DNA of 64,000 nucleotides from Polyangiaceae bacterium. Lineage in GTDB: Bacteria > Myxococcota_A > Polyangia > Polyangiales > Polyangiaceae. Below, piece by piece: positions 47,552 to 55,906 of this stretch. Below the pieces are notes generated by a model. The model did no database searches. It was not told the origin of the DNA and worked only from the letters and a program-made list of their open reading frames with translations. Both the position numbers and the translations under genes were made by a program. The stretch spans positions 28,149-92,148 of the forward strand of contig JAKLKA010000012.1 in the NCBI GenBank assembly GCA_023150915.1. The letters are read 5' to 3'. Numbering within the stretch: the first letter of the stretch is position 1; every line of letters begins with the position of its first letter.

Positions 47552-49687
47552 CTATCTCCCCTGCAGGTCGAACTGCTCGATGTGGTACTCGCGCCGCGGA
47601 ATCAACTCGATGCGACGCATGTAGCGCCGCTCGGCGTCCTGCACCGCCGCCTTCTCTTCGGTAGACAGCAGGTCCACGACCGCGGGGTGGGCGTTCACGC
47701 TGATGACGTAGCCGGGCAGGCTGTCGCGCTCGCGGCGGATCTGCCGCAAGATCTCGTAAGCAATGGTGGTGCGCGACTGGATGTGACCCGTCCCGTCGCA
47801 ATAGAAGCAGGGCTCGTTCATGGTGCGGCTCAGGCTCTCGCGAGTGCGCTTGCGCGTCATCTCGATGAGCCCCAGCTCGCTGATGCGGTTCAGTGTGGTC
47901 TTGGCCTTGTCTTTGGCCAGGGCCGCCTCGAGCGCGCGCCACACCTTGTCGCGGTTGCCCGAGATCTCCATGTCGATCAGATCCAGGATCACCAGGCCGC
48001 CGATGTTGCGGAAGCGCAGCTGATACGCGATCTCTTCCACCGCCTCGAGGTTGGTCTTGAGGGCGGTCTCTTCCAGATCTTTGCTGCCCTTGCCGACGAA
48101 GCGACCGGTGTTCACGTCGATGGCGGTCAGCGCCTCGGCCTGATCGATGATCAGGTACCCGCCGCTCGCCAGCGGCACCTTGCGCGACAAGGCCCGGCCG
48201 ATCTCGTCCTCGATGCCATAGGCGTCGAAGATTGGCTCGAGCCCGGTATAGAGCTCGATGTCCTTCACGCGTTCGGGCAAGAACATCTCCACGAACCGTA
48301 CCAGCCGCAGGTACTGCTCGCGGTCGTCGATCACGATGTGCTCGATCTCGTCGGTGAACAGATCGCGCGCCGTGCGCAGCACGATGTCCAGCTCGGAATA
48401 GAGCATCTTGGGCGACTTGGCGCCCTCGCGGTTCTTGGCGATCTCGGCCCAGAGCTTGATCAGGTAGCCGATGTCCGCCTTGAGCTGCTTCTTTGTCAGC
48501 CCCTCGGCCACCGTGCGCACGATCAGGCCACCCTGCTGGGGCTTGACCGAATCGATCACCTCACGCAGGCGGTGGCGCTCGCGGCCCGACCCGATGCGCT
48601 TGCTGACACCGGTGTGCTCGACGGTCGGCAAGTAGACCACGTAGCGACCGGGCAGCGAGATGTGACTGGTGACCCGCGCGCCCTTGGTGCCGATGGGCTC
48701 TTTCGAGATTTGCACCACCACCTCGTCGCCCTCTTTGACGACCTCGGTGATGGGCACGGTGCGCGCCACACGCAGCTGCGGCCGCTTCGCCGCCGAGCCC
48801 TTGACCTTGCCGTTCTTGCGCGGATCTTCGCGCCGGCCGGGCGCTGCCTTCGGCTCGGGCGCGCGCCCGCGACGACGCCGGCGGCGCCGGCCTCGCCGCT
48901 GCGAGTCCTCGACCAGCCGGCCCGTGCTCTCTTCGACGGCAACGCCGGCGGGCGGCGGCTCGTGCTCCACCGCGCTGGTGCCGGCCTCCACGCCCGGGGC
49001 CGTGGCCTCGCCGGCCTCGCCGGCCGCGGCGGCTGCCACGGGAGCGCGTTCGCTCGAGTCGGGGCCCGAGTCGTCGTCGTCCGAATCCGGCGCGTCGTCG
49101 TCCTCCGCGTCGTCGGCCTCCGCGTCGGTTGCGCCTTCGGCCTCCGCGTCGTCGGCCTCCGCGTCTTCGGCCTCGGCGTCTTCGGCCTCGGCGCCTTCGG
49201 CCTCGGCCGCATCGGGCTCCGACGCTGCCTCGGGCTCCGACGCTGCCTCGGGCTCCGACGCCGCGGCGATCGCCGAGCTTCCCGCCGGGTGCGCGCCTGC
49301 GCTGGGCTGCTCCGCAGCACCCGGCGCGACGATCACTTCGCTGTCGTCGTCGTCGTCGGCGTCCGACTCGGGGTGGTGACGCCGCCCGCCGACGCCCTTG
49401 CCCGAAGGCCCTTCGTCTTCGCGGTGAGCCCCCGCTAGATACGCCTCGAAGTCATCGGGGCGGATCAGATCTTCGACGTGCAAGAACGCCGCGCGATCCA
49501 TCCCGACTTCGATGAAGGCCGCCTGCATGCCCGGAAGGACACGCGTGACCTTGCCCAGCACGACGTTTCCGACCGTGCCCCGTGCGTTCGCCCGCTCGAT
49601 GTGGAGCTCGGCGATGACCCCGTCTTCAATCAGAGCGACTCGGGTCTCCCGAACGTCGCAGTTGATCACCAGTGTGTTTCGCGCCAT
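47552..49687 (-). CDS. rng: RNase E/G family endoribonuclease with a large insert in its S1 domain
   Basis: 711 residues, versus about 490 for RNase G. The N-terminus (TLVINCDVRETRVALIEDG, then VLGKVTRVLPGMQAAFIEVG) is the first half of the S1 domain, which resumes only near residue 320 (EGDEVVVQISKEPIGTKGAR). Between them lie about 110 Glu/Asp/Ala residues and a polyarginine tract (GRRRRRRRGR). The catalytic part has TAIDVNTGRFVG and VILDLIDM for magnesium and the zinc-link CFYC. It processes and degrades RNA. The insert probably binds RNA or partner proteins, like the C-terminal tail of E. coli RNase E. Confidence 0.92.
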   Translation of the reverse strand: MARNTLVINCDVRETRVALIEDGVIAELHIERANARGTVGNVVLGKVTRVLPGMQAAFIEVGMDRAAFLHVEDLIRPDDFEAYLAGAHREDEGPSGKGVGGRRHHPESDADDDDDSEVIVAPGAAEQPSAGAHPAGSSAIAAASEPEAASEPEAASEPDAAEAEGAEAEDAEAEDAEADDAEAEGATDAEADDAEDDDAPDSDDDDSGPDSSERAPVAAAAAGEAGEATAPGVEAGTSAVEHEPPPAGVAVEESTGRLVEDSQRRGRRRRRRRGRAPEPKAAPGRREDPRKNGKVKGSAAKRPQLRVARTVPITEVVKEGDEVVVQISKEPIGTKGARVTSHISLPGRYVVYLPTVEHTGVSKRIGSGRERHRLREVIDSVKPQQGGLIVRTVAEGLTKKQLKADIGYLIKLWAEIAKNREGAKSPKMLYSELDIVLRTARDLFTDEIEHIVIDDREQYLRLVRFVEMFLPERVKDIELYTGLEPIFDAYGIEDEIGRALSRKVPLASGGYLIIDQAEALTAIDVNTGRFVGKGSKDLEETALKTNLEAVEEIAYQLRFRNIGGLVILDLIDMEISGNRDKVWRALEAALAKDKAKTTLNRISELGLIEMTRKRTRESLSRTMNEPCFYCDGTGHIQSRTTIAYEILRQIRRERDSLPGYVISVNAHPAVVDLLSTEEKAAVQDAERRYMRRIELIPRREYHIEQFDLQGR

Positions 49688-49912
49688 GCGGTCGGCGGGG
49701 GCAAAGCCAGCCCGCCCCAGGAAGGAGAAGGCTCCGCTGGCTGGTCGCGACCGCGCGACTCGAAGCCTGGGAGCGGAAAATCATGAGACCCACGTGACCA
49801 CGTGGCAGATTCCGTGTCAACTACTCGGAAACAGTCCGGTTTTTGCTGCGCCGGTTAACCTTCTCATTCCGGATGGTTGACCCCCCCGAGGGGCCGCTCC
49901 GATGCTGCGGGC

Positions 49913-50626
49913 GTGGCCAAGTCATTCCTGGTGCTCGACATCGAGACCGTGCTCGACGCCGAGCTGCCGATCGCCGAATCGGCCGAGGCCGAGCGGCTGC
50001 CCGCGCCGCCGCACCACAAGATCGTGGTGATCGGCGCGCTGCTCTTCGACGCGAGCTACGCGGTACAGCGGGTGGGGGTGCTGGGCGAAGGCAAAGACGA
50101 GCCGGCGATGCTGGTCGACTTCTCGAAGTTCCTGGACGAGCGGCGCCCCGACCTGATCACGTTCAACGGGCGCGGCTTCGACTTGCCAGTGATCGCAGCC
50201 CGCTGCCTGCGCCATGGCGTGCCGCTGCGCCACTACTACCGCGCGCGTGACGTGCGCTATCGCTTCTCGCCCGAGGGCCACCTCGACCTGATGGACTTCA
50301 TCGCGGACTTCGGCGCGGCCAAGCCTGCCAAGCTCGACATCGTCGCCAAGCTCTGCGGCATGCCCGGCAAGGTCGGCGTGGACGGCAAGGACGTGGGGCC
50401 GATGGTGCACGCGGGTCGCATCAAGGAAGTGCGAGAGTACTGCCTGTGCGACGTCGCCCAGACCGCCGGCGTCTTCCTGCGCGTGCAGTTGCTGCGCGGT
50501 GAGCTCGAGCCCGGCGCCTACCTCGCCGCGATGAAGGGGCTGATCGAGACCATCCGCGGCGACGCGCGCCTGGGGGCGGTGGCCACCGCGCTCGACGAGG
50601 CGCGCCTCTTGACCTGCGCGGGCTGA
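49913..50626 (+). CDS. PolB-like 3'-5' exonuclease (DEDDy family)
   Basis: 237 residues from GTG 49913 (VAKSFLVLDIETVLD). The DEDD motifs are D-x-E in LDIET, Asp in TFNGRGFDLPVIAAR, and Y...D in REYCLCDVAQTAG, making the DEDDy subclass of predicted exonucleases related to the proofreading domain of DNA polymerase II. It would remove nucleotides from 3' ends of DNA in repair. It is divergent from the RNase E/G gene over a 225-base gap in which I see no other feature, and stands 87 bases before the second DUF4143 gene. Confidence 0.85.
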   Translation: MAKSFLVLDIETVLDAELPIAESAEAERLPAPPHHKIVVIGALLFDASYAVQRVGVLGEGKDEPAMLVDFSKFLDERRPDLITFNGRGFDLPVIAARCLRHGVPLRHYYRARDVRYRFSPEGHLDLMDFIADFGAAKPAKLDIVAKLCGMPGKVGVDGKDVGPMVHAGRIKEVREYCLCDVAQTAGVFLRVQLLRGELEPGAYLAAMKGLIETIRGDARLGAVATALDEARLLTCAG

Positions 50627-50678
50627 GGCTGCCGTGGGTCGAGCAGCGGCAAGGACCCGACAGCCGGGCAGCCATTGC

Positions 50679-50710
50679 TTGCAAATTAGAAATCTAGTTC
50701 TAATCTGCAA
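50679..50710. promoter_or_regulatory. 13-bp inverted repeat and promoter before the second DUF4143 gene
   Basis: TTGCAAATTAGAA (50679-50691) pairs with TTCTAATCTGCAA (50698-50710) at 12 of 13 positions. The same bases give a -35 (TTGCAA) and -10 (TAATCT, 50701-50706) with a 16-base spacer, so initiation would fall at the ATG at 50714. An AT-rich operator that would block its own promoter is the simplest reading. Confidence 0.6.
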
Positions 50711-50713
50711 GTG

Positions 50714-51859
50714 ATGAAGCGTCGGGCAGCGACCAAGCTGGTGCGAGCGCGCCTGGGGGAGAACCCTGCAGTCGCGCTCCTCGGCCCACGCCAGAGCGGG
50801 AAGACCACTCTCGCGCGGGCCTTGGGGGGAACCTACTTCGACGTCGAGCAACCGGACGAGCGGGTGCGCCTCGACCTGGCGTGGGACGACCTTGTCCACG
50901 GTCGCCGTCGCGTGGTGATCGACGAGGCGCAGTCGTGGCCCGAGCTGTTCCCGCGGCTCCGCGCCGCCATCGACGCCGACCGAAAGCGCATGGGCCGCTT
51001 CTTGCTGCTCGGGTCGGTGTCGCCTGCGCTGATGCGCGAAGTCTCCGAGTCGCTGGCAGGTCGGCTTGCCCTGGTCGAGCTCTCGCCCTTTCTGCTCTCC
51101 GAGGTCGGGGCAGCGTCCCTCCAGCGCCTGTGGCTCACGGGCGGCTTCCCCGACGGCGGCGTGCTCGGCTCCAAGCGCTTCCCCCGCTGGCAACGCGACT
51201 ACGTCACACTGCTCGCGCAGCGTGACCTCCCGACCTGGGGGCTCCCGGCTCGTCCACAGGTCACAGCGCGACTGCTCGCGATGCTGGCCGCCGTTCACGG
51301 CCAGATCTGGAACGCTTCGCGCATCGGTCAGAGCCTCGGCCTGAGCTACCACACGGTCGGGACTTACGTGGACTTTCTGTCGGGTGCCTATCTGGTGCGC
51401 CACCTCGCGCCGTTCAGCGCGAACCTCAGCAAACGCCTCGTGAAGAGCCCGAAGGTGTACCTGCGGGACTCGGGCGTTCTGCACGCCACGCTGGGCATCG
51501 GATCTCGCGACGAGCTTCTGCGCCATCCCCTCGCAGGAGCCAGCTTCGAAGGCTTCGTGATCGAGCAAGTGCTCGGGCACCTGGGCGCGCGCGGCGTGCC
51601 CCACGACGCGTTCTACTTCCGGACCAGCGACGGGTACGAGCTCGACTTGCTCCTGATGCTCGGCGGGCGATCCATCGCGATCGAGGTCAAGCTCGCGGCG
51701 TCTGCTTCGTCCGCGGACGTGACCCGCATGGAGAAGGCCGCGGACCTCGTGGGTGCCCAGCACCGCTACCTGGTGTGCCAGACGCGCCGCCCCGCTCTCA
51801 GCGCCACTCGGGGCGTGGTCGACTTGCCGGCGCTGCTCCGACGCCTCTCGGAGCTCTGA
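50714..51859 (+). CDS. AAA-DUF4143 ATPase with nuclease-like C-terminus, intact
   Basis: 381 residues from ATG 50714 (GTG 50711 also possible). Walker A is LLGPRQSGKTTLARAL, Walker B VVIDEAQSWPELF. A winged-helix region follows (NASRIGQSLGLSYHTVGTYV), then the DUF4143 end with YELDLLLML and AIEVK, the PD-(D/E)xK core. The family is widespread, its task unsettled; it is often found as lone genes that move between genomes. Here the gene stands behind an inverted repeat over its promoter and is followed by a long hairpin and a 78-base repeat. The relative at 45888 is broken. Confidence 0.88.
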   Translation: MKRRAATKLVRARLGENPAVALLGPRQSGKTTLARALGGTYFDVEQPDERVRLDLAWDDLVHGRRRVVIDEAQSWPELFPRLRAAIDADRKRMGRFLLLGSVSPALMREVSESLAGRLALVELSPFLLSEVGAASLQRLWLTGGFPDGGVLGSKRFPRWQRDYVTLLAQRDLPTWGLPARPQVTARLLAMLAAVHGQIWNASRIGQSLGLSYHTVGTYVDFLSGAYLVRHLAPFSANLSKRLVKSPKVYLRDSGVLHATLGIGSRDELLRHPLAGASFEGFVIEQVLGHLGARGVPHDAFYFRTSDGYELDLLLMLGGRSIAIEVKLAASASSADVTRMEKAADLVGAQHRYLVCQTRRPALSATRGVVDLPALLRRLSEL

Positions 51860-51862
51860 CTC

Positions 51863-51889
51863 GGGTTTCGCCCTTTTCGGGCGAAACCC
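51863..51889 (+). terminator. 11-bp perfect hairpin after the DUF4143 gene
   Basis: GGGTTTCGCCC and GGGCGAAACCC enclose a five-base loop (TTTTC), three bases after the stop codon. No T-run follows. A shorter relative (TTTCGC/GCGAAA with loop TATTC) occurs at 63866-63888, and both follow the string GCTCTGACTCG, so the hairpin may be part of a repeated element as well as a terminator. Confidence 0.6.
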
Positions 51890-51891
51890 TC

Positions 51892-51926
51892 CAGGCATCA
51901 GGCTCCAGACTCCAGGCTTCAGCTTC
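51892..51926 (+). repeat. Five heptameric tandem repeats (consensus CAGGCTY)
   Basis: CAGGCAT, CAGGCTC, CAGACTC, CAGGCTT and CAGCTTC follow one another without gap between the hairpin and the 78-base repeat. A matching array lies at 63897-63924. Short heptameric repeats of this kind occur in intergenic DNA of some complex bacteria. Confidence 0.7.
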
Positions 51927-51997
51927 GGCAGAAGGGAGGTTTCGGTCGAAGCGCCTGCAGTGGTCGTTCAATGTCATCCTTTTCTCGCTCTTTGCTC
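51920..51997 (+). repeat. 78-bp repeat, copy A (inverted partner at 63923-64000)
   Basis: These 78 bases are the exact reverse complement of 63923-64000; every base was compared. The element starts CAGCTTCGGCAGAAGG and ends CTCGCTCTTTGCTC. It overlaps the last heptamer. It contains short self-complementary words (CTTCG/CGAAG) that could fold. Copy B continues to the window edge, so the true length may be greater. It does not code for a protein. Confidence 0.9.
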
Positions 51998-52077
51998 GGC
52001 GGAGCGCGCCACCGGCTGACGGGCGTCATAGCCGCGCCGTAGCGCCCTCGGCGATATTGGAGGCTGGGAGGTTGCGC

Positions 52078-53436
52078 ATGAGAGTTGGGCTTGGGCTGGT
52101 CGTTGGGCTTGCGGGTGCACTGCTTTGGGGTTGCGGGGGTGACGACGAGGGCGGAGGCGGCGGCAGCGGGGGATCGGGCACCGGCGGATCGGGCACCGGC
52201 GGCGCTTCATCGGGCGGGTCGGCAGGCTCGGGAACGGGCGGCAGCGCAGGCTCGGGCACCGGCGGCTCGGCAGGCTCGGGTACCGGCGGTTCGGGTACCG
52301 GCGGTTCGGGCACCGGCGGATCGGGCACGGGCGGTTCGGGCACCGGGGGCTCGGGCACCGGCGGTTCGGGCACCGGTGGGTCGGGCAGCGGCGCGGGTCA
52401 GTTCTCGTACTGCGCAGCCACGGGCGTCACGCCGGGCCCGGTCACGGTCTACACGGTGTCGAGCAAGGACGTGAAGAAGGTCGCCGACTTCAAGTGCACG
52501 CGCGCGGTCATCAGCAGCAACGGGAAATACGTCGCCGCATCCGACGCGGGCCCCGGGCAGCCTGCCACGGGCATCCACATCTACGACGTCGCGACGTCGG
52601 CCGAGACCGCGTTCGTCGCGAAGGGCGGCGCGGTGCTCGGCTGGCTGGATGGCGAGCATCTGCTCTACGGCACGGGTGGCACGATGACCACCATCAACAA
52701 GGTGAAGTACGACGGCACCGGAGCCAAGGCCTTGGTCTCGAGCGGCTCGCTCGACGTGCGCCTCAGCCGCTACTTCCTGTCGAACGACGGCAAGTCGGTG
52801 CTGGCCGTTCGGCCTGCGAGCGGCGGGCACGGGCGCGTGGTCTCGATCGATCACGCGACTGGAACTGAGACGGAGCTCGCGCAGGATTCGAAGAGCCTGT
52901 ATCCGATGGCCTCGTGGGCGCGGGACGGCTCCGTGGTGTGGGTGACGCGCGACGCCGCAGCGAACTGGACCAAGCGCCAGCTCGCGATCCTCAAGCCCGG
53001 CGCGTCGAGCCCCAACATCGTGGACCTGCCCGCCGAGACCCAGAAGGCGGACAACACCATTGCGCTGCCCTGGACCGGCGCGAACGGGGTGCTGGTTTAT
53101 TACTCGCTGACGGTGAACAGCAAGAAGGACAGCAAGTACCTCTTGTTCGACACCTCGGGAGCCTCGAAGGGCGAGCTGACTTGGCCGACCACGATTGTGT
53201 CGGAGGTCGACAGCGCCGGCTCATTCCAGGTCACGCGCGACGGCTCGAGCCTCCTGGTCATGAAGAGCCAGTTCGATCCGCTGATGGTCGTCGACCCCGA
53301 CGGCAAGCCGCTCTCGACCTGGAAGGACAGCGCCAACGCCGCGGTCGCGGCCAAGATCGGCGCGATTGGCGCCGACAACGGCAGCGTGACGTTCGGCTGG
53401 TGGTCAGGCTGGACGGACGCCTTCGGTCAGCCCTGA
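52078..53436 (+). CDS. Gly-rich-linker lipoprotein with beta-propeller-like domain
   Basis: 452 residues from ATG 52078, with GGGAGG six bases upstream; the frame is open for 300 bases before it, through the repeat, but that is not coding. Lipobox LLWGC with Cys19. A linker of about 80 residues made of GSGTGG-type units precedes a domain with blade-like strands (VISSNGKYVAASDAGP, GAVLGWLDGEHLLYGTGG, SRYFLSNDGKSVLAVRP). It resembles TolB or WD40-type propellers and the lipoprotein at 22212. The function is unknown. It begins 80 bases after copy A of the 78-base repeat. Confidence 0.78.
   Translation: MRVGLGLVVGLAGALLWGCGGDDEGGGGGSGGSGTGGSGTGGASSGGSAGSGTGGSAGSGTGGSAGSGTGGSGTGGSGTGGSGTGGSGTGGSGTGGSGTGGSGSGAGQFSYCAATGVTPGPVTVYTVSSKDVKKVADFKCTRAVISSNGKYVAASDAGPGQPATGIHIYDVATSAETAFVAKGGAVLGWLDGEHLLYGTGGTMTTINKVKYDGTGAKALVSSGSLDVRLSRYFLSNDGKSVLAVRPASGGHGRVVSIDHATGTETELAQDSKSLYPMASWARDGSVVWVTRDAAANWTKRQLAILKPGASSPNIVDLPAETQKADNTIALPWTGANGVLVYYSLTVNSKKDSKYLLFDTSGASKGELTWPTTIVSEVDSAGSFQVTRDGSSLLVMKSQFDPLMVVDPDGKPLSTWKDSANAAVAAKIGAIGADNGSVTFGWWSGWTDAFGQP
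52150..52392 (+). repeat. Coding minisatellite for a Gly/Ser/Thr linker
   Basis: About twelve imperfect 12-18-base units of the type GGTTCGGGCACCGGCG encode repeated GGSGTG. Similar coding arrays occur in other lipoprotein genes here (near 22300-22410 and 58365-58525) and in the MYXO-CTERM genes. Such arrays slip easily, so linker length may vary between strains. Confidence 0.7.
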
Positions 53437-53556
53437 CACCTGCTGGACTCGGAGCCAAGCGAACTGCCGAGCCGACCACGACCAGAGGCGCCGGCGCCTT
53501 CGGCTCGGATCGCCTGGGCCCCGTCGCCGACGAAGCGACATGCTAGGTTCAGCGGG

Positions 53557-53781
53557 ATGCGCGTCGTACGGCGAGACTACGACCACGCGCGAGCGTCGAA
53601 GCTCGCGTACTGGCGTGGTCTGACCCCGGCGGAGCGAATTCGGCTGGCGGACGAGCTCCGCCGTCACGCGCTGCTTCTGCACCCCGACTGGCCGACCCAG
53701 GAGCAGCGCGCCCTCGACATCGAGTGCCACATCCAATTCTCGGAGCGTTTGGAACGTGCTGCGGCGACCCGCAAGCGTTGA
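53557..53781 (+). CDS. Small helical protein, partner of a nucleotidyltransferase-like gene
   Basis: 74 residues: MRVVRRDYDHARASKLAYWR, then helices rich in Arg, Glu and Leu (LTPAERIRLADELRRHALLL, RALDIECHIQFSERLERAA). No family recognised. It overlaps the following nucleotidyltransferase-like frame by 26 bases, an arrangement typical of toxin-antitoxin-like pairs. It is probably the antitoxin-like partner. No ribbon-helix-helix or helix-turn-helix is obvious, so it differs from the partner at 10082. Confidence 0.6.
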   Translation: MRVVRRDYDHARASKLAYWRGLTPAERIRLADELRRHALLLHPDWPTQEQRALDIECHIQFSERLERAAATRKR

Positions 53782-54151
53782 GGTTCTTGCTGCGCTGAAG
53801 AAGGTCCTCGGTCCCCGTAGGATCCGTTGGTACGTGTTCGGCGCTCAAGCCGCCCTCATCTACGGGAGCTCGCGCATGACGATGGACGTCGACGTCACCA
53901 TCTCGGTGACGGAGGAACGAGTTCGTCCGCTGGTGGCCGCGCTGCTGAGGGCCGGCTTCGCTTCGCGCACGGATGACCTCGAGGCGTTCTTCGCACGGTC
54001 ACGGGTAATCCCCTTGTTGCACCGGCGGACGAAGATGCCGCTCGATGGTCACCGCGCGTGGGAAACCCTCGGGCTGCCGGTCACCAGCCCGGCGCGCGGT
54101 CTTCGCGAGCAAGAACAGTCGGTGCGTGCGGCTCCTCGAGCGCGCTCGTGA
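53756..54151 (+). CDS. Nucleotidyltransferase-fold protein, C-terminus probably truncated
   Basis: 131 residues from GTG 53756. RWYVFGAQAALIYGSSRMTM is followed by DVDVTISV, the GxxA and DxD motifs of the nucleotidyltransferase fold; the third conserved Asp appears in RRTKMPLDG. After it the usual VVLAGxGLE-type strand and the helical C-terminus with a K-x-x-AGRxKD motif are absent; instead about 35 Arg/Pro-rich residues (SPARGLREQEQSVRAAPRAR) follow. Relatives are about 170-200 residues, so the gene is likely damaged by a deletion. It pairs with the small gene at 53557. Confidence 0.6.
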   Translation: MLRRPASVEVLAALKKVLGPRRIRWYVFGAQAALIYGSSRMTMDVDVTISVTEERVRPLVAALLRAGFASRTDDLEAFFARSRVIPLLHRRTKMPLDGHRAWETLGLPVTSPARGLREQEQSVRAAPRARS

Positions 54152-54227
54152 CGCGCAAGGCGTCCGATGAGCGCGGCCGGAATGGCGTCGTAGCGCTGTT
54201 GCTGCGCTCGTGCCGCGACGCGCGAGC

Positions 54228-55541
54228 CTAGAGCTCGAGCGCCACACGCATGAACGCCGCCCAGACGCTTCTTGCGAACGGGATCTGGGCGATGGTCTCG
54301 GGGTCGTTCCAATGAACGGCGAGCACGGGGCTGACTCTGCCCGCTGACGTGTCGCCACCCGAGTAGATCGCTGCACCGAGCTCCGCCGAAGCGCTCGGCA
54401 TGATGGTCGCCTGGCTGTCGTAGTAGGCCGCGCGCGGCACTCCGGTCACTCCGCCCCAGACGCCAGCCACCAAATCAGTGTCGGCGGTGTCGGGGTCCGC
54501 GCCGGCGGCGAGCGCCTTCTTGGTTTCGGCTGCTCGCTCTCGGAAACGCTTGTCACGCTCGGCGACGCTCAGCGGATAGTAGCCAGGGGTGTGAACACCG
54601 ACCTGCGCTTCGTGCAGGGCAAAGCGCGGTCGCGCTGCGACGGCGAGCTTGGCATCGAACAGGTCGATGATCGCGAGCTGTTCGAGGTGAATCGTGCTGA
54701 AGCTCGCCGGCTTCGCGTCCTCGCTCAGATCGGGCGCTCCGGTGCTGGGGATGGTCCGCGGCGCCGATTGCCACGCGACCTGGCGAAGGTAGGCCCGGCT
54801 CAGCCCCGCCGACGTGGGGTAACCGTCCACGCCAACGCGGAGGTAGGCGACGCTGTGGGTGTCTCGCGACCAGGTCGCGGTCGCTGACAGGTGCAGCTCC
54901 GGCGAGGCCACCGAGCCCAGCCAACCGGTGGGGGCCCAACCCGCTCGCGCCGAGAAGTACGGAAACGCCACGGCGGGACCGATGATGAACGTCGATTCCG
55001 TCGCACGGGAACCGGAGCGCTCGATGATGCGTTCGTCGGCGTCCGGACGCGCGATGAAGCGATGGAACGCCATGGGGGTGATCGCGCCCGCCGCGAAGCG
55101 CTCGCCGGCGCCGCCCGCGGTACCCCCGATGGTCGTCACCATGCTCGCGAACAAGCCCACCCATTCCCACTGAACGGTGAACGCGACGGTGTTCACCGCG
55201 ATGTCGTAGTCGCGCAAGGTGTACGCGGGCACGCCCTCGCAATCGCCGTCCGTCGGGTCGTTGATGGTCGGGACTGCGGCAACGTTGGGCAAGAACCCCA
55301 TTTCGAGCGCGAAGGTCATCGTCAGCTCGCGGCCCGGAGCGTGGGCGAAATAGGGCAGCACGGAGCGATCGGCCAGCAGGGCGGGCGACAGGAGCTGCGT
55401 CTGCGCCACCGCCATGCGTCCGTTGCGCGCACCAGTCGTGTTGCTGATCACGCGGTGGTCGCAACCATTGGCCGCCAGCGTGCGCGAAGCGACGAGCGTT
55501 CCTGCGAGCGCGACCAGTGCCCCGAGCCGCTGCGCGCTCAC
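54228..55541 (-). CDS. Exported protein, probable outer membrane barrel
   Basis: 437 residues from GTG 55541, overlapping the upstream lipoprotein stop by four bases (GTGA). A signal peptide (LGALVALAGTLVASRTLAA) is followed by long alternating strands with aromatic ends (FTVQWEWVGLFASMVTTIGG, ELHLSATATWSRDTHSV), ending in VWAAFMRVALEL, which has the hydrophobic character of a barrel C-terminus. No family recognised. It is the last gene of a four-gene cluster starting with a MYXO-CTERM protein. A surface-complex role is inferred from that context. Confidence 0.7.
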   Translation of the reverse strand: MSAQRLGALVALAGTLVASRTLAANGCDHRVISNTTGARNGRMAVAQTQLLSPALLADRSVLPYFAHAPGRELTMTFALEMGFLPNVAAVPTINDPTDGDCEGVPAYTLRDYDIAVNTVAFTVQWEWVGLFASMVTTIGGTAGGAGERFAAGAITPMAFHRFIARPDADERIIERSGSRATESTFIIGPAVAFPYFSARAGWAPTGWLGSVASPELHLSATATWSRDTHSVAYLRVGVDGYPTSAGLSRAYLRQVAWQSAPRTIPSTGAPDLSEDAKPASFSTIHLEQLAIIDLFDAKLAVAARPRFALHEAQVGVHTPGYYPLSVAERDKRFRERAAETKKALAAGADPDTADTDLVAGVWGGVTGVPRAAYYDSQATIMPSASAELGAAIYSGGDTSAGRVSPVLAVHWNDPETIAQIPFARSVWAAFMRVALEL

Positions 55542-55906
55542 AACGGGGCTCCATCGGCGTGCTGAATCACCAATCCGCAACTCGACGACAACGCCAGCCA
55601 GCCCCCGAGGTCACCCCCCATCTTTTCGACGGTGTCGCAGCTCGCAGCCCCGATGGCCGCCGAACAGTGCAGGTACACCTCCACCGGACCGTGGTCCGTG
55701 TCCACGTCGATGCAGCGGTACTCCTCCCAAAACGCTTCGGCACGGTCGTCGGCGAGCTGCTCGTCGCCAGTGCAAGCCAGCGTACGATTGGCGATGCTCG
55801 CCACGGCGTCACGGCAGGGATAGTCGCCGGGCATCGGGTCACGACCTTCGCAGCCCGTGAGCAGCCAGATTGCCGCGGCCGCGTGGATGGCGCGCGCGCG
55901 CCTCAA
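55538..55906 (-). CDS. Small Cys-containing lipoprotein
   Basis: 122 residues from a TTG that overlaps the upstream stop (TTGA). Lipobox LLTGC with Cys19. Further Cys at regular intervals (YPCRDAV, TLACTG, YRCIDV, LHCSAA, SCDTV, SSCGL) suggest three disulphides. The chain is acidic and mostly helical with no known fold. It sits between two other exported proteins with four-base overlaps on each side, so the three are made together. Confidence 0.7.
   Translation of the reverse strand: MRRARAIHAAAAIWLLTGCEGRDPMPGDYPCRDAVASIANRTLACTGDEQLADDRAEAFWEEYRCIDVDTDHGPVEVYLHCSAAIGAASCDTVEKMGGDLGGWLALSSSCGLVIQHADGAPL

Noticed and set aside
52150..52392. Regular short repeats considered as a CRISPR array
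   Set aside because: Units are contiguous, in frame and code for a Gly/Ser/Thr linker; there are no unique spacers and no cas genes.
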